From Streptomyces silvae (GTDB lineage: Bacteria; Actinomycetota; Actinomycetes; Streptomycetales; Streptomycetaceae): a DNA stretch of 64,000 nucleotides. Below, in pieces: positions 1-8,397 of the stretch. Location: NCBI RefSeq assembly GCF_016745505.1, contig NZ_JAERUC010000147.1, forward strand, positions 1 to 64,000, given 5' to 3'. The notes under the pieces are model-generated. The model was given only the letters and a program-made list of their open reading frames with translations, was not told the origin of the DNA and did not search any database. Made by a program: the position numbers and the translations under genes. How positions within the stretch are numbered: the first letter of the stretch is position 1; each line of letters starts with the position of its first letter.

Positions 1-97
1 CACCGCGCTTTCCGGTTCTTCGCTTTCGCGTTTCCCTTTCGGCGTGGTCACTACATTAGCCGATTTCCTCGGTGACTCATAATCGAGCCGTTGGGCG

Positions 98-117
98 AAT
101 TTCGGCATGCCGAAATT
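98..117. repeat. 20-bp perfect palindrome in the left-edge intergenic region
   Basis: Positions 98-107 (AATTTCGGCA) are mirrored exactly by 108-117, so the element is symmetric with no spacer. It sits in a stretch (1-251) that is richer in A+T than the rest of the window and holds no convincing gene. The ten-mer ACTACATTAG occurs twice in the same stretch, at 50-59 and 224-233. A dimeric repressor operator for a gene left of the window is the simplest reading. A short hairpin is the alternative. Confidence 0.5.
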
Positions 118-251
118 GCACCCGCCGGGGGTGAATCGTAGGTAGTGGTTGGCCCTCTCACGATGCTTCGACCCGGTCCGATGGACCGTGCCAACAACAA
201 CTGCATCCGTTCAAGCGGCTCGGACTACATTAGGGAAACGTCAGGGGTGAG

Positions 252-893
252 TCAAGTTGCCCGGCGGCGTGGCACATGTGCCCGGTACGGGCTGACCGTG
301 GGGTCGCCGTCGATCCAGAAGCGCCAGGGCTGGTGGGAGCCGTCACCGCCGACCCCTGTCCGGGGGCCGCTCCGCACCTGGTCACGCGGCGGCGGCTCAC
401 CGTGCAGTACGGACAGAGGGCGCTCCGGGCCGGACACCACGTCGGCTCCGTTCAGCGCGCGGTCGACGTCGAGAGCGGTGGCCAGACGGGCCGGCCCTTT
501 GGCCAGTTCTCTGTCATGCCGGGCCGAGAATCGACGTTTGCGGGCCATCTCCGCCCCCACGCCGATCTCCCCCGCCCGGAGCAGGACACCGCTCGCCCGG
601 CCCTCGGGACCGCACACCAGATTGAGGCAGTGCCACATCCCGTAGGTGAAGTAGACGTACGAGTGGCCCGGCGGCCCGAACATCACACTGTTGCGGGCCG
701 TCCGGCCCCGGAAGGCGTGGGAGCCCGGATCGACATCGCCCGCGTACGCCTCCACCTCGGTCAGGCGCAGCTCGATGGGGCCGTCGTCGGAACTCCGGAC
801 GAGGATGCGGCCCAGCAGGTCGGGGGCGACCTCCAGGACCGGCCGGTCGAAGAAGTCCCGCGTGAGCGGCGTACGGTCCATGCCCTTGTTCAT
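252..893 (-). CDS. mpg: DNA-3-methyladenine glycosylase (AAG/MPG family)
   Basis: This 213-residue protein is the usual length for a bacterial alkyladenine DNA glycosylase. The family excises 3-methyladenine, 7-methylguanine and hypoxanthine in base-excision repair in the cytoplasm. Visible family blocks are TEVEAY near residues 45-50, whose second Glu (E48) aligns with the general base of the human enzyme, then [11 protein letters not shown] (about 58-68) and [13 protein letters not shown] (about 79-91). The start at 893 has no strong ribosome site, and an ATG at 881 is a possible alternative. The gene is transcribed alone, divergently from spo0M. Confidence 0.92.
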   Translation of the reverse strand: MNKGMDRTPLTRDFFDRPVLEVAPDLLGRILVRSSDDGPIELRLTEVEAYAGDVDPGSHAFRGRTARNSVMFGPPGHSYVYFTYGMWHCLNLVCGPEGRASGVLLRAGEIGVGAEMARKRRFSARHDRELAKGPARLATALDVDRALNGADVVSGPERPLSVLHGEPPPRDQVRSGPRTGVGGDGSHQPWRFWIDGDPTVSPYRAHVPRRRAT

Positions 894-981
894 GGCGTCC
901 GAGGGTACTGGGGTCGGCGTGTCGGGAACCGGCTACCGTCATGGCGCGTATGTAGGGGTGTCAGGACCAAGGAGGAAGAAC

Positions 982-1764
982 ATGGGCTTCAAGCGGCTGC
1001 TCGCGAGCATGGGTGCCGGCGGTGCTTCGGTCGAGACCGAACTGACCGAACTCAATGTCGTCCCTGGCGGGGTGGTCCAGGGCGAGGTGCGGATCCAGGG
1101 CGGTTCCGTGAACCAGCAGATCGAGGGTCTCTCGGTCGGTCTGCAGGCGCGCGTGGAGGTCGAGGGCGGGGACCAGGAGACCAAGCAGGACATCGAGTTC
1201 ACCAAGCTGCGCCTGGGTGGTGCCTTCGAGGTGCAGGCGGGCGCGGTGCACGTCGTGCCGTTCGGGCTGGAGATCCCCTGGGAGACGCCCATCACCATGT
1301 TCGCCGGGCAGCAGCTGCGCGGGATGAACATCGGGGTGACCACGGAGCTGGAGATCGCCCGCGCGCTGGACTCCGGTGACCTGGACCCGATCAACGTGCA
1401 CCCGCTGCCGGCGCAGCAGGCCATCCTGGACGCCTTCGGGCAGCTGGGCTTCGGCTTCCGCAGTGCCGACATGGAGCGCGGTCACATCCGCGGTACGCGC
1501 CAGCGGCTGCCGTTCTACCAGGAGATCGAGTTCTTCCCGCCGTCGCAGTACCGGGGGCTGAACCAGGTGGAGCTGACGTTCGTCGCGGACGACCGCGAGA
1601 TGGACGTCGTCCTGGAGATGGACAAGAAGCCGGGGCTCTTCAGCGAGGGCAGCGACTCCTACCGTGCCTTCAAGGTGGGTCTCAACGACTTCCAGGGCAC
1701 GGACTGGGCCGCATACCTGAATCAGTGGCTCGCTCAGGTCGGCGGCCAGCGCAACTGGCTCTGA
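982..1764 (+). CDS. spo0M: Spo0M-like sporulation protein (arrestin fold)
   Basis: The predicted 260-residue protein begins [19 protein letters not shown] and carries the beta-rich arrestin-like Spo0M domain over most of its length, including a [11 protein letters not shown] block. In Bacillus, Spo0M affects entry into sporulation. In Streptomyces the role is not established, and a cytoplasmic scaffold function is an inference. I chose the ATG at 982 because a strong AGGAGGAAG lies about 5 nt upstream (969-978); a longer reading frame starting at 691 overlaps the glycosylase gene. It is followed after 53 nt by a PEBP gene on the same strand. Confidence 0.88.
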   Translation: MGFKRLLASMGAGGASVETELTELNVVPGGVVQGEVRIQGGSVNQQIEGLSVGLQARVEVEGGDQETKQDIEFTKLRLGGAFEVQAGAVHVVPFGLEIPWETPITMFAGQQLRGMNIGVTTELEIARALDSGDLDPINVHPLPAQQAILDAFGQLGFGFRSADMERGHIRGTRQRLPFYQEIEFFPPSQYRGLNQVELTFVADDREMDVVLEMDKKPGLFSEGSDSYRAFKVGLNDFQGTDWAAYLNQWLAQVGGQRNWL

Positions 1765-1817
1765 CACCCCCTAGGGTCGGTGGGAAGAACGCACAGCCGA
1801 CCAGGAGAGGTGCTGAC

Positions 1818-2351
1818 GTGACCGAGCCGAAGAGGGCGCCGCTGCCGCACGACTTCCATCCCGAGGTCCCCTCGTTCACCGTGGTGAGCGAGGACCTCGC
1901 GCCGGGAGCCGTACTCGCGGACGCCCAGGTGTTCGCGGCGGGGAACACTTCGCCGCAGCTGCGGTGGGAGGGCTTCCCCGCGGAGACGAAGAGCTTCGCC
2001 GTGACCTGCTTCGACCCGGACGCCCCGACGGGCAGCGGGTTCTGGCACTGGGTGGTCTTCGACATCCCCGCATCGGTCACCGAGCTCCCGGCCGGTGCCG
2101 GGAGCGGGGCGTTCGAGGGGCTGCCCGAGGGTGCCGTCCAGGCCCGCAACGACTACGGGTCGAAGGAGTTCGGCGGCGCCGCCCCGCCCGCCGGTGAGAA
2201 CCACCGCTACGTCTTCACCGTGTACGCGGTGGACACCGAGAAGCTCGGCCCGGACAGCGACGCCTCGCCCGCCGTGGTCGGATTCAACCTGCGGTTCCAC
2301 ACCCTGGGCCGCGCCCAGCTGATCGGGGAGTACGCCGCCCCCGAAAGCTGA
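1818..2351 (+). CDS. YbhB/YbcL-family PEBP (Raf kinase inhibitor-like) protein
   Basis: This 177-residue protein has the bacterial phosphatidylethanolamine-binding-protein fold. Family signatures include the [15 protein letters not shown] block and the later [13 protein letters not shown] strand. The first supplies the Asp-Pro-Asp and His ligand-pocket residues. The biological ligand of bacterial PEBPs is generally unknown. The GTG at 1818 is preceded by AGGAGAGG at 1803-1810, which fixes the start. No signal peptide is visible, so it should be cytosolic. A clean intrinsic terminator follows 17 nt after the stop. Confidence 0.9.
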   Translation: MTEPKRAPLPHDFHPEVPSFTVVSEDLAPGAVLADAQVFAAGNTSPQLRWEGFPAETKSFAVTCFDPDAPTGSGFWHWVVFDIPASVTELPAGAGSGAFEGLPEGAVQARNDYGSKEFGGAAPPAGENHRYVFTVYAVDTEKLGPDSDASPAVVGFNLRFHTLGRAQLIGEYAAPES

Positions 2352-2367
2352 GGGTTCGCCTGCTGTT

Positions 2368-2410
2368 TGCCCTGCCCTGGTCTTGGAGAGATCAGGGCAG
2401 GGCACTTTTT
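2368..2410 (+). terminator. Intrinsic terminator after the PEBP gene
   Basis: A perfect 12-bp stem pairs TGCCCTGCCCTG (2368-2379) with its complement at 2393-2404 around a 13-nt loop. It is followed by CTTTTT, an unusually good U-tract for this GC-rich genome. Confidence 0.9.
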
Positions 2411-2492
2411 ATTGCGTTGTCCATCACGGCTCACCCGGACAGAGTTGATCCGGGCCCGCCGGCAGACGGGCGGCACACGGGAGGTGGGCAGG

Positions 2493-2999
2493 ATGCGGGA
2501 CACACTTGTACTCAACGCGAGCTTCGAGCCACTGTCGACGGTGACGCTCAACCGTGCGGTGGTTCTGATCCTGCAGGACAAGGCCGTCGTCGAACAGTCG
2601 CATCCCGGGCTCCGTATGCGAGGTGCCGCCGTGGATCTTCCGGTGCCCCGGGTGATCAGGCTCTGCCGGTACGTACGGGTGCCGTTCCGAAGACACGCTC
2701 CGTGGTCCAGAAGGGGTGTCCTCATACGGGACCAGCACCGGTGCGCGTACTGCGGGCGGCGGGCGAGCACCGTGGACCACGTGGTGCCGCGTGCCCAGGG
2801 CGGTCAGGACACCTGGCTGAACACCGTGGCCTCGTGCGCGGAGGACAACCACCGCAAGGCGGCCCGGACGCCGGAGCAGGCGGGCATGCCGCTGCTGCGT
2901 CAGCCGTTCGTGCCGTCGCCGGCGGACGCGATGCTGCTCGCGCTGGGTGCCGGTGACCGGTCGGCGCTGCCGGAGTGGCTGGCGCAGTCGGCGGCATGA
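2493..2999 (+). CDS. HNH endonuclease
   Basis: The 168-residue protein begins MRDTLVLNASFEPLS, a start shared by a widespread family of actinobacterial HNH proteins. The nuclease core is in the middle: CAYCGRR, then DHVVPRAQGG, then an Asn/Cys/Asn/Lys tail. This gives the zinc-supporting CxxC and the His-Asn-His metal-binding finger. GGGAGGTGG sits just upstream of the ATG at 2493. The gene stands alone and no methyltransferase is adjacent, so it is not an obvious restriction system. Its substrate is unknown; a house-keeping or repair function is an inference. Confidence 0.88.
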   Translation: MRDTLVLNASFEPLSTVTLNRAVVLILQDKAVVEQSHPGLRMRGAAVDLPVPRVIRLCRYVRVPFRRHAPWSRRGVLIRDQHRCAYCGRRASTVDHVVPRAQGGQDTWLNTVASCAEDNHRKAARTPEQAGMPLLRQPFVPSPADAMLLALGAGDRSALPEWLAQSAA

Positions 3000-3048
3000 G
3001 CCTGCCGGCGAGCACCGCGTGAACGGGTGAGCCCCGTAGGGAACCAAG

Positions 3049-3081
3049 GAGCCCGTCCCCTCGCACGGAGGGGGCGGGCTC
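3049..3081. terminator. Bidirectional terminator between HNH and TSUP genes
   Basis: A 13-bp stem (3049-3061 with 3069-3081, one G-T wobble) closes a 7-nt loop. It lies between convergent genes ending at 2999 and 3088, so it can serve both strands. Confidence 0.8.
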
Positions 3082-3087
3082 CGTACG

Positions 3088-3861
3088 TCAGCGCAGCAGC
3101 AGTTGGACGATGGCCGCGGTGCCGACGACGACGATCAGGCCGCGCAGCAAACCCGGGCTGAGCCGGCGGCCGACCCTGGCGCCTATCTGGCCGCCTATCG
3201 CCGAGCCCACCGCGATGAGGACGACGGCCGTCCAGTCGAAGTCCGCGACGAAGAGGAAGAAGAGCGCGGCGACGCTGTTGACGACGGCGGCGAGGACGTT
3301 CTTGACGGCGTTCAGGCGCTGCATCGTGTCGTCGAGCAGCATGCCCATCAGGGAGAGGTAGATGATGCCCTGGGCGGCCGTGAAGTAGCCGCCGTAGACG
3401 CTGGCGAGCATGATCCCGGTGAACAGAAGGGGGCCGCCGTCGAGTCGGGCGGCGGTGCCGGTGCGGTCGCGGCGGCGCTGGACCGCTCTGCTGATCCGGG
3501 GCTGCAGGATGACCAGCACCAGCGCGAGGGTCACCAGGACCGGGACGATCGTCTCGAACGCCGTGGAGGGCAGGGCGAGGAGGAGGGTCGCGCCGGTGAG
3601 GCCGCCGATCAGTGCGCCGGCGCTCAGTTTCAGTATGCGGCGGCGCTGGCCGGTGAGTTCCTCGCGGTAGCCGATGGCTCCGCTGATGGATCCGGGGATC
3701 AGGCCGAGCGCGTTGGACACGGTCGCGGTGACCGGGGGCAGCCCGGTGGCGAGCAGGACCGGGAACGTGATCAGCGTTCCCGATCCGACGATGGTGTTGA
3801 TCGTTCCGGCGCCGACGCCGGCCGCGAAGACCGCGAGCATTTCCCAGATGGACAAGGCCAT
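3088..3861 (-). CDS. TSUP-family permease (TauE/SafE-like sulfite/anion exporter)
   Basis: The 257-residue protein is almost entirely hydrophobic with 7-8 predicted membrane segments. An early VGAGTINTIVGSGTLITFP motif is typical of the first half of TauE/SafE permeases. Family members move sulfite, sulfonates or related organic anions across the plasma membrane. The substrate here cannot be read from sequence. It lies 78 nt downstream of the SPFH gene on the same strand and might be read through from it, but no functional link is evident. Confidence 0.85.
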   Translation of the reverse strand: MALSIWEMLAVFAAGVGAGTINTIVGSGTLITFPVLLATGLPPVTATVSNALGLIPGSISGAIGYREELTGQRRRILKLSAGALIGGLTGATLLLALPSTAFETIVPVLVTLALVLVILQPRISRAVQRRRDRTGTAARLDGGPLLFTGIMLASVYGGYFTAAQGIIYLSLMGMLLDDTMQRLNAVKNVLAAVVNSVAALFFLFVADFDWTAVVLIAVGSAIGGQIGARVGRRLSPGLLRGLIVVVGTAAIVQLLLR

Positions 3862-3939
3862 CCCCTTCGATGGTCAGTGACGCCTCCCCGCCCTGAAGGT
3901 CGAGGGGCCTCACCGATCATGCACGAAGGTGTTCCCGGG

Positions 3940-4869
3940 TCAGTCGACCGGGGGCTGCTCCCGGCGTTCCGTACCGGTGTTGAAGCCGGGGGCTCCGCCG
4001 CCGAGGTTGCCGAACGCTCCGCTGAGGCCCTTGAGGGCGTCGCCGATCTCGCTGGGCACGATCCAGAGCTTGTTGGCGTCGCCCTCGGCGATCTTGGGGA
4101 GCATCTGGAGGTACTGGTACGAGAGGAGCTTCTGGTCCGGGTCCCCGGCGTGGATGGACTCGAAGACCGTACGGATGGCCTGGGCCTCGCCCTCGGCGCG
4201 GAGTGCGGACGCCTTCGCCTCACCTTCGGCCCGGAGGATCGCGGACTGCTTCTCACCCTCGGCGGTGAGGATCTGGGACTGCCTGATGCCTTCGGCGGTG
4301 AGGATGGCGGCGCGCTTGTCGCGGTCGGCGCGCATCTGCTTCTCCATCGAGTCCTGGATGGAGGTAGGCGGTTCGATGGCCTTGAGCTCGACGCGGTTGA
4401 CGCGGATGCCCCACTTGCCGGTGGCCTCGTCGAGGACGCCGCGGAGTGCCGCGTTGATCTCCTCGCGGGAGGTCAGGGTCCGCTCCAGGTCCATGCCGCC
4501 GATGATGTTCCGCAGCGTGGTGACGGTGAGCTGCTCGATCGCCTGGATGTAGCTGGCGACTTCGTACGTGGCGGCGCGGGCGTCGGTCACCTGGTAGTAG
4601 ATGACGGTGTCGATGTTGACGACGAGGTTGTCCTGCGTGATCACCGGCTGGGGCGGGAAGGGGACGACCTGTTCGCGGAGGTCGATCCGGTTGCGGATCG
4701 AGTCGATGAACGGGACGACGATGTTCAGCCCGGCGTTGAGCGTGCGGGTGTAGCGGCCGAAGCGCTCCACGATGGCGGCACTGGCCTGCGGAATGACCTG
4801 GATCGTCTTGATCAGGGCGATGAAGACGAGCACCACCAGAATGATCAGGACGATGATGATCGGTTGCAT
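3940..4869 (-). CDS. SPFH/band-7 membrane protein (QmcA/slipin type)
   Basis: The 309-residue protein has one N-terminal membrane anchor (residues 3-20), then the SPFH/PHB domain (about 24-180). A charged helical tail follows, containing four consecutive 11-residue repeats of the form (A/Q)IL(T/R)AEGExxQ at about 188-231. Such proteins assemble into large membrane rings or microdomains and often regulate proteases such as FtsH. The NfeD gene lies directly upstream on the same strand, the classic partner of SPFH proteins, which supports the assignment. The alanine- and proline-containing C-terminus is variable in the family. Confidence 0.9.
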   Translation of the reverse strand: MQPIIIVLIILVVLVFIALIKTIQVIPQASAAIVERFGRYTRTLNAGLNIVVPFIDSIRNRIDLREQVVPFPPQPVITQDNLVVNIDTVIYYQVTDARAATYEVASYIQAIEQLTVTTLRNIIGGMDLERTLTSREEINAALRGVLDEATGKWGIRVNRVELKAIEPPTSIQDSMEKQMRADRDKRAAILTAEGIRQSQILTAEGEKQSAILRAEGEAKASALRAEGEAQAIRTVFESIHAGDPDQKLLSYQYLQMLPKIAEGDANKLWIVPSEIGDALKGLSGAFGNLGGGAPGFNTGTERREQPPVD

Positions 4870-5005
4870 CGTGTGACTCGTGCCCTTCGGTTGCCGACGG
4901 ATCGCGGTGATCGAGGTCGAACGGTGTGACGGTCATGACGGTCGCATTGTCATGATGATCGACTTCGAGTTTGGCAGACTGCGGTCTGCCGTGTGACCGG
5001 TTCGC

Positions 5006-5434
5006 TCACATGACGACGGCTGTTGCGCCGTCGATGTCCACGACGTCCACCTGGCGGCCCGGTTCGAAGGTCTGGTCGCCGTCGAGTGAGCGTGCGGACC
5101 AGACCTCGCCGGCGAGCTTGATGCGGCCGCTGCTGCCGTCCACCCGTTCCAGGACGACGGCTTGACGGCCTTTCAGGGCGTCGATGCCGGTGGCGTGCGT
5201 GGACTGACTCGCGCGGTGTCTGGCCGCGATCGGGCGGACCACGGCGATCAGGGCCACCGATACCACGACGAAGACCAGGACTTGGGCGACGACTCCGCCG
5301 CCGAGGGCCGCCACGACGGCCGCGGCCACCGCTCCGACGGCGAACATCCCGAATTCGGGCATCGCGGTCAGGACGAGGGGAATGCCCAGTCCCACCGCGC
5401 CGATCAGCCACCACACCCACGCGTCGATGTCCAC
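5006..5434 (-). CDS. NfeD-family membrane protein
   Basis: The 142-residue short NfeD protein has tightly packed membrane segments in residues 5-70 and a C-terminal OB-fold domain (about 80-142, starting near LKGRQAVVLERV). It lacks the N-terminal ClpP-like protease domain of long NfeD proteins. NfeD C-terminal domains bind the cognate SPFH protein; the SPFH gene follows 136 nt downstream on the same strand. The pair probably forms one envelope quality-control or microdomain complex. Confidence 0.88.
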   Translation of the reverse strand: MDIDAWVWWLIGAVGLGIPLVLTAMPEFGMFAVGAVAAAVVAALGGGVVAQVLVFVVVSVALIAVVRPIAARHRASQSTHATGIDALKGRQAVVLERVDGSSGRIKLAGEVWSARSLDGDQTFEPGRQVDVVDIDGATAVVM

Positions 5435-5499
5435 ATGGTCATCGTAGGACCGCGAGTGCCTCCACCGACAGGGCGCAGAGGAGGTTGGCTGTGGTGCGA

Positions 5500-6300
5500 C
5501 TACTGGCCGAGGGGCAGTCCGTGGGCGGTGTAGCGGTCGCCGCGGTGTTCGACGACGAGCGGCAGGCCGAAGCAGAGGGAGAGGTTCCGGGAGCTGAGCT
5601 CGGTCTCCATGGGACCGGCGGCGAGCACCTTGCCCTGACGGATCATCAGGACATGGGTGAAGCCGGGCGCGATCTCCTCGACATGGTGGGTGACCATGAC
5701 CATGGAGGGGGCGTACGGGTCTCGGGCCAGCCTGCCGAGCCTGCGCACCAGGTCCTCGCGTCCGCCGAGGTCGAGTCCGGCGGCCGGCTCGTCGAGGAGG
5801 AGCAGCTCGGGGTCGGTCATCATGGCGCGGGCGATGAGGGTGCGCTTGCGCTCGCCCTCGGAGAGCGTGCCGAACTTGCGGTCGAGGAACTCGGTCATGC
5901 CGAGGCGGTCGAGGAAGGCGCGGGCGCGCTCCTCGTCGACGGCTTCGTAGTCCTCGTGCCAGGTGGCGGTCATGCCGTACGCGGCGGTGAGCACCGTCTG
6001 CAGCACGGTCTGGCGCTTGGGGAGCTTTTCGGCCATGGCCACGCCGGCGATGCCGATGCGGGGGCGGAGCTCGAAGACGTCGGTGCCGACGCCGCCGAGG
6101 CGCTCACCGAGGATCTTGGCCGTGCCGGTGCTGGGGAAGAGGTAGCTGGAGGCGATGTTGAGGAGGGTGGTCTTGCCGGCGCCGTTCGGCCCGAGGATGA
6201 CCCAGCGCTCCCCCTCCTTGACCGACCAGGAGACGTCGTCCACCAGAGCGCGTCCGTCGCGGACCACGGATACGTCCACCAGCTCCAGTACATCGCTCAT
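5500..6300 (-). CDS. ABC transporter ATP-binding protein, stand-alone
   Basis: The 266-residue ATPase has Walker A (GPNGAGKT, about 40), the signature LSEGERKRT, Walker B (LLLLDEPAAGLD) and the H-loop VTHH. I placed the start at the ATG at 6300 (MSDVLELVDVSVV), with GGGAGA upstream; the upstream in-frame codons show no family similarity. No permease gene is adjacent, so the transport partner must be elsewhere or absent. The ModF/YfmF-type 'iron or molybdate' labels sometimes given to such proteins are not supported by anything visible here. Confidence 0.88.
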   Translation of the reverse strand: MSDVLELVDVSVVRDGRALVDDVSWSVKEGERWVILGPNGAGKTTLLNIASSYLFPSTGTAKILGERLGGVGTDVFELRPRIGIAGVAMAEKLPKRQTVLQTVLTAAYGMTATWHEDYEAVDEERARAFLDRLGMTEFLDRKFGTLSEGERKRTLIARAMMTDPELLLLDEPAAGLDLGGREDLVRRLGRLARDPYAPSMVMVTHHVEEIAPGFTHVLMIRQGKVLAAGPMETELSSRNLSLCFGLPLVVEHRGDRYTAHGLPLGQ

Positions 6301-6420
6301 GGCGCGTTGTCTCCCCATACAGTGTCGAGATCGTCGCGTGCCTGTGGGCACAGCTCCCAGGGAAAACCTACGCCACCCGAAGAGTGCTCAGGCCCTGGGG
6401 CCGTTCCCTAGGCTGTTCCC

Positions 6421-7200
6421 ATGCTTTCGGAACCACGCTCAGGGCGGCTTGCCGCATGGGGAAACGCGCTTTTGGCCGGACTTGTGTCACCGGACGACGC
6501 GGCGCTCGCGATCGTCGGCGAGGACGCGGTGCACCGGGTCGAGGGGCTGCCGGGTGAGGCGGGGCCCGTCGGGCTGACGCTGGCGCTCGGCCGGCTGAGG
6601 GGGCTCGGTGCGACCGGCTACCGGGTCGCGCTGCCGGTGCCCGGGCATCCGCTGGGGCTCAGCGGGCCGCCGGACTTCAACGCCCGTGCGCTGGAGGCGG
6701 AGGAGGCGGTGGTCACATCCGGGGCGCCGTACGGGCTCGTGCCGGAGGTGAGCCAGGCGGGGCCTGCCGGGGATCTGCACGTCGAGGTGGTGTGGCGCTG
6801 TCTGGCGGTACGGGAGGCGCCGCCCGCCGATGTGCCGTCGCTGAGCGAGGCGGAGCGGGAGCTGGCCGAGGCGCTGCGGGATGCGACGGCGGTGCTGTCG
6901 CGGCTGGACGTCGCCGGGTCGGGTCCGGTCGCGGAGGCCGCCGTGGACGCCTACCGGGCGCGGGCGGAGCGGGGCCGTGAGGTGCTGGCTCCGGGCTATC
7001 CGCCGAGGGCGGTACGGGTGCTGGAGCTGGCCCAGCGTGTGGGGCTGCTGGTGGCGGTCGCCCATGAGAACGGGCACGGCGGGGCGGTGAGCGCTTCCGA
7101 GATCGCGGCCCGGGGCGAGGCACTGCGGCCGGTGGAGCGGGTGGCGCGGCGGGCGCAGGTCGCGGCGTACAACGCGTACGTGGAGGAGCGGGGGCGGTAG
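6421..7200 (+). CDS. Conserved actinobacterial hypothetical protein
   Basis: I do not recognise a domain in this 259-residue protein. It is Ala/Leu/Glu-rich, has no signal peptide or membrane segment, and looks cytosolic with a helical C-terminal half (residues 130-259). The central YRVALPVPGHPLGLSGP block looks like the most conserved part. It is divergent from the ABC ATPase gene with 120 nt between starts. The coding potential is convincing, with a third-position G/C bias like its neighbours. Function unknown. Confidence 0.75.
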   Translation: MLSEPRSGRLAAWGNALLAGLVSPDDAALAIVGEDAVHRVEGLPGEAGPVGLTLALGRLRGLGATGYRVALPVPGHPLGLSGPPDFNARALEAEEAVVTSGAPYGLVPEVSQAGPAGDLHVEVVWRCLAVREAPPADVPSLSEAERELAEALRDATAVLSRLDVAGSGPVAEAAVDAYRARAERGREVLAPGYPPRAVRVLELAQRVGLLVAVAHENGHGGAVSASEIAARGEALRPVERVARRAQVAAYNAYVEERGR

Positions 7201-7207
7201 AAGCGGA

Positions 7208-7297
7208 CCGGGCGGTCCGTCCCCCGCGATAGTCCCCCGGCCGCCGGGAGCGGGCCGGGCGGTCCCGTCCCCGGGATCGTCCCCCGGCCGCCGGAAG
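7208..7297. repeat. Imperfect 47-bp-period tandem duplication
   Basis: Two copies of a roughly 42-bp block beginning CCGGGCGGTCC start at 7208 and 7255. Both contain GTCCCCCGGCCGCCGG. They fill the space between the convergent hypothetical gene and chpE, and overlap the terminator stem that follows. Confidence 0.75.
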
Positions 7298-7326
7298 GGC
7301 TCGAGTGAGCTCTCCCGGCGGCCGGG
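7283..7326. terminator. Bidirectional terminator downstream of chpE
   Basis: CCCGGCCGCCGG (7283-7294) pairs perfectly with 7315-7326 across a 20-nt loop that contains a smaller GAGC/GCTC helix. It lies between two convergent genes (stops at 7200 and 7340). Confidence 0.7.
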
Positions 7327-7339
7327 TGCGAGGCGTCGG

Positions 7340-7591
7340 TCAGCCGTTCAGGCCGAAGTTGCCGAAGGCCGGGTTCAGCAGGCCCACCACGTTGACCGTG
7401 TTGCCGACCACGTTCACCGGGACGTTCACCGGGACCTGGACGAGGTTGCCCGAGACGACGCCCGGGGAGCCGACGGCCGTGCCGTGGGCACCGGCGCCGC
7501 CGTGGCCCGTGGCGGAGGCGGCTCCGGCACCGGCGGCGATGATTCCGCCCGCGATCATGGTGACGGCTGCGGCCTTCTTCAGGTTCTTCAC
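7340..7591 (-). CDS. chpE: Short chaplin without cysteines (ChpE type)
   Basis: This 83-residue secreted protein has an N-terminal signal peptide (about residues 1-28, ending ASA-TG) and one chaplin domain with the GSPGVVSGN, QVPVNVPVNV and VGLLNPAFGN signatures. Chaplins self-assemble into amyloid-like rodlets that coat aerial hyphae and lower surface tension. Other short chaplins carry two Cys that form an intramolecular disulfide; here both positions are replaced (VVGNT and NFGLNG). Lack of both cysteines is the known hallmark of ChpE. The GTG start at 7591 has an excellent GAGGAGGA upstream. The gene lies 161 nt downstream of a two-component system on the same strand. Confidence 0.93.
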   Translation of the reverse strand: MKNLKKAAAVTMIAGGIIAAGAGAASATGHGGAGAHGTAVGSPGVVSGNLVQVPVNVPVNVVGNTVNVVGLLNPAFGNFGLNG

Positions 7592-7752
7592 TTCAGGATC
7601 CTCCTCGCGTCGCTGCGGCCGATCGCCGCAGCACGCATGGAGAACGCCCCTCACCCCGGGGAGGGTGCGCCGTCCGGGTGACATACACCCGACAGTATGA
7701 ATCTCGGACTGGAGTGGAACCGTCCGCTTGTCCGGGTGGACAGGCGTCCACC

Positions 7753-8397
7753 TCAGCCGGCCGCCCCGTGCCGGACCGCCCACAGCGCGGCCTGGGTCCT
7801 GTCCGACAGATCGAGCTTCATCAGGATGTTCGAGACGTGGGTCTTCACCGTCTTCTCCGACAGGACCAGCGCGCGGGCGATCTCCCGGTTGGAGCGGCCG
7901 TCGGCGATCAGGCCGAGCACCTCCCTCTCCCGCTCGGTCAGGGTGCTCCCCCGCCCCGTGCCGTTGCCCGTGTCGTCCTGGGCCAGCAGCGCGCCGGCGA
8001 CCTCGGGCTGGAGCAGGACATGGCCCGCGTGGACCGAGCGGATGGCTCCGGCCAGGGCGTCCGGGTCGACGTCCTTGTACACGTAACCCGAGGCTCCCGC
8101 CCGCAGGGCGGGCACGACCGTGCGCTGCTCGGTGAAGCTGGTGACGATCAGCACCTTGGCCGGGTTCTCCAGCTCCCTGAGCCTGCGGAGCGCCTCTATA
8201 CCGTCCGTGCCGGGCATCTTGATGTCCATCAGGACCACGTCGGGCCGCAGCTCCTCGGTCCTGGCGACACCCTCGGCCCCGTCCGACGCCTCCCCGACGA
8301 CCTCTATGTCGTCCTGGATCTCCAGGAACGTACGCAGTCCCCGGCGGACCACCTGGTGGTCGTCGACCAGCAGCACCTTGATGATCTTGTCAGCCAC
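7753..8397 (-). CDS. LuxR/NarL-type response regulator
   Basis: The 214-residue regulator has a receiver domain (residues 1-125; acidic pair VDD at 11-13, phospho-acceptor Asp58 in VLMDIKMPG, conserved Thr/Lys later). A C-terminal LuxR helix-turn-helix (about 145-210; LTEREREVL, SNREIARAL, KTVKTHVSNI) follows. The GTG at 8397 overlaps the end of the kinase gene by 8 nt, so the two are translationally coupled. It should be phosphorylated by that kinase and bind DNA as a dimer. Confidence 0.93.
   Translation of the reverse strand: MADKIIKVLLVDDHQVVRRGLRTFLEIQDDIEVVGEASDGAEGVARTEELRPDVVLMDIKMPGTDGIEALRRLRELENPAKVLIVTSFTEQRTVVPALRAGASGYVYKDVDPDALAGAIRSVHAGHVLLQPEVAGALLAQDDTGNGTGRGSTLTEREREVLGLIADGRSNREIARALVLSEKTVKTHVSNILMKLDLSDRTQAALWAVRHGAAG

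Noticed and set aside
2493-2999. HNH gene as part of a restriction or phage-defence system
   Set aside because: It is a solitary gene between house-keeping neighbours, without methyltransferase, helicase or other defence partners.
3103-4929. A long open frame (608 codons) on the + strand
   Set aside because: It is antisense to the TSUP and SPFH genes, whose products have clear family motifs. Its translation is low-complexity Asp/Glu/Gly/Arg typical of a GC-rich shadow frame.
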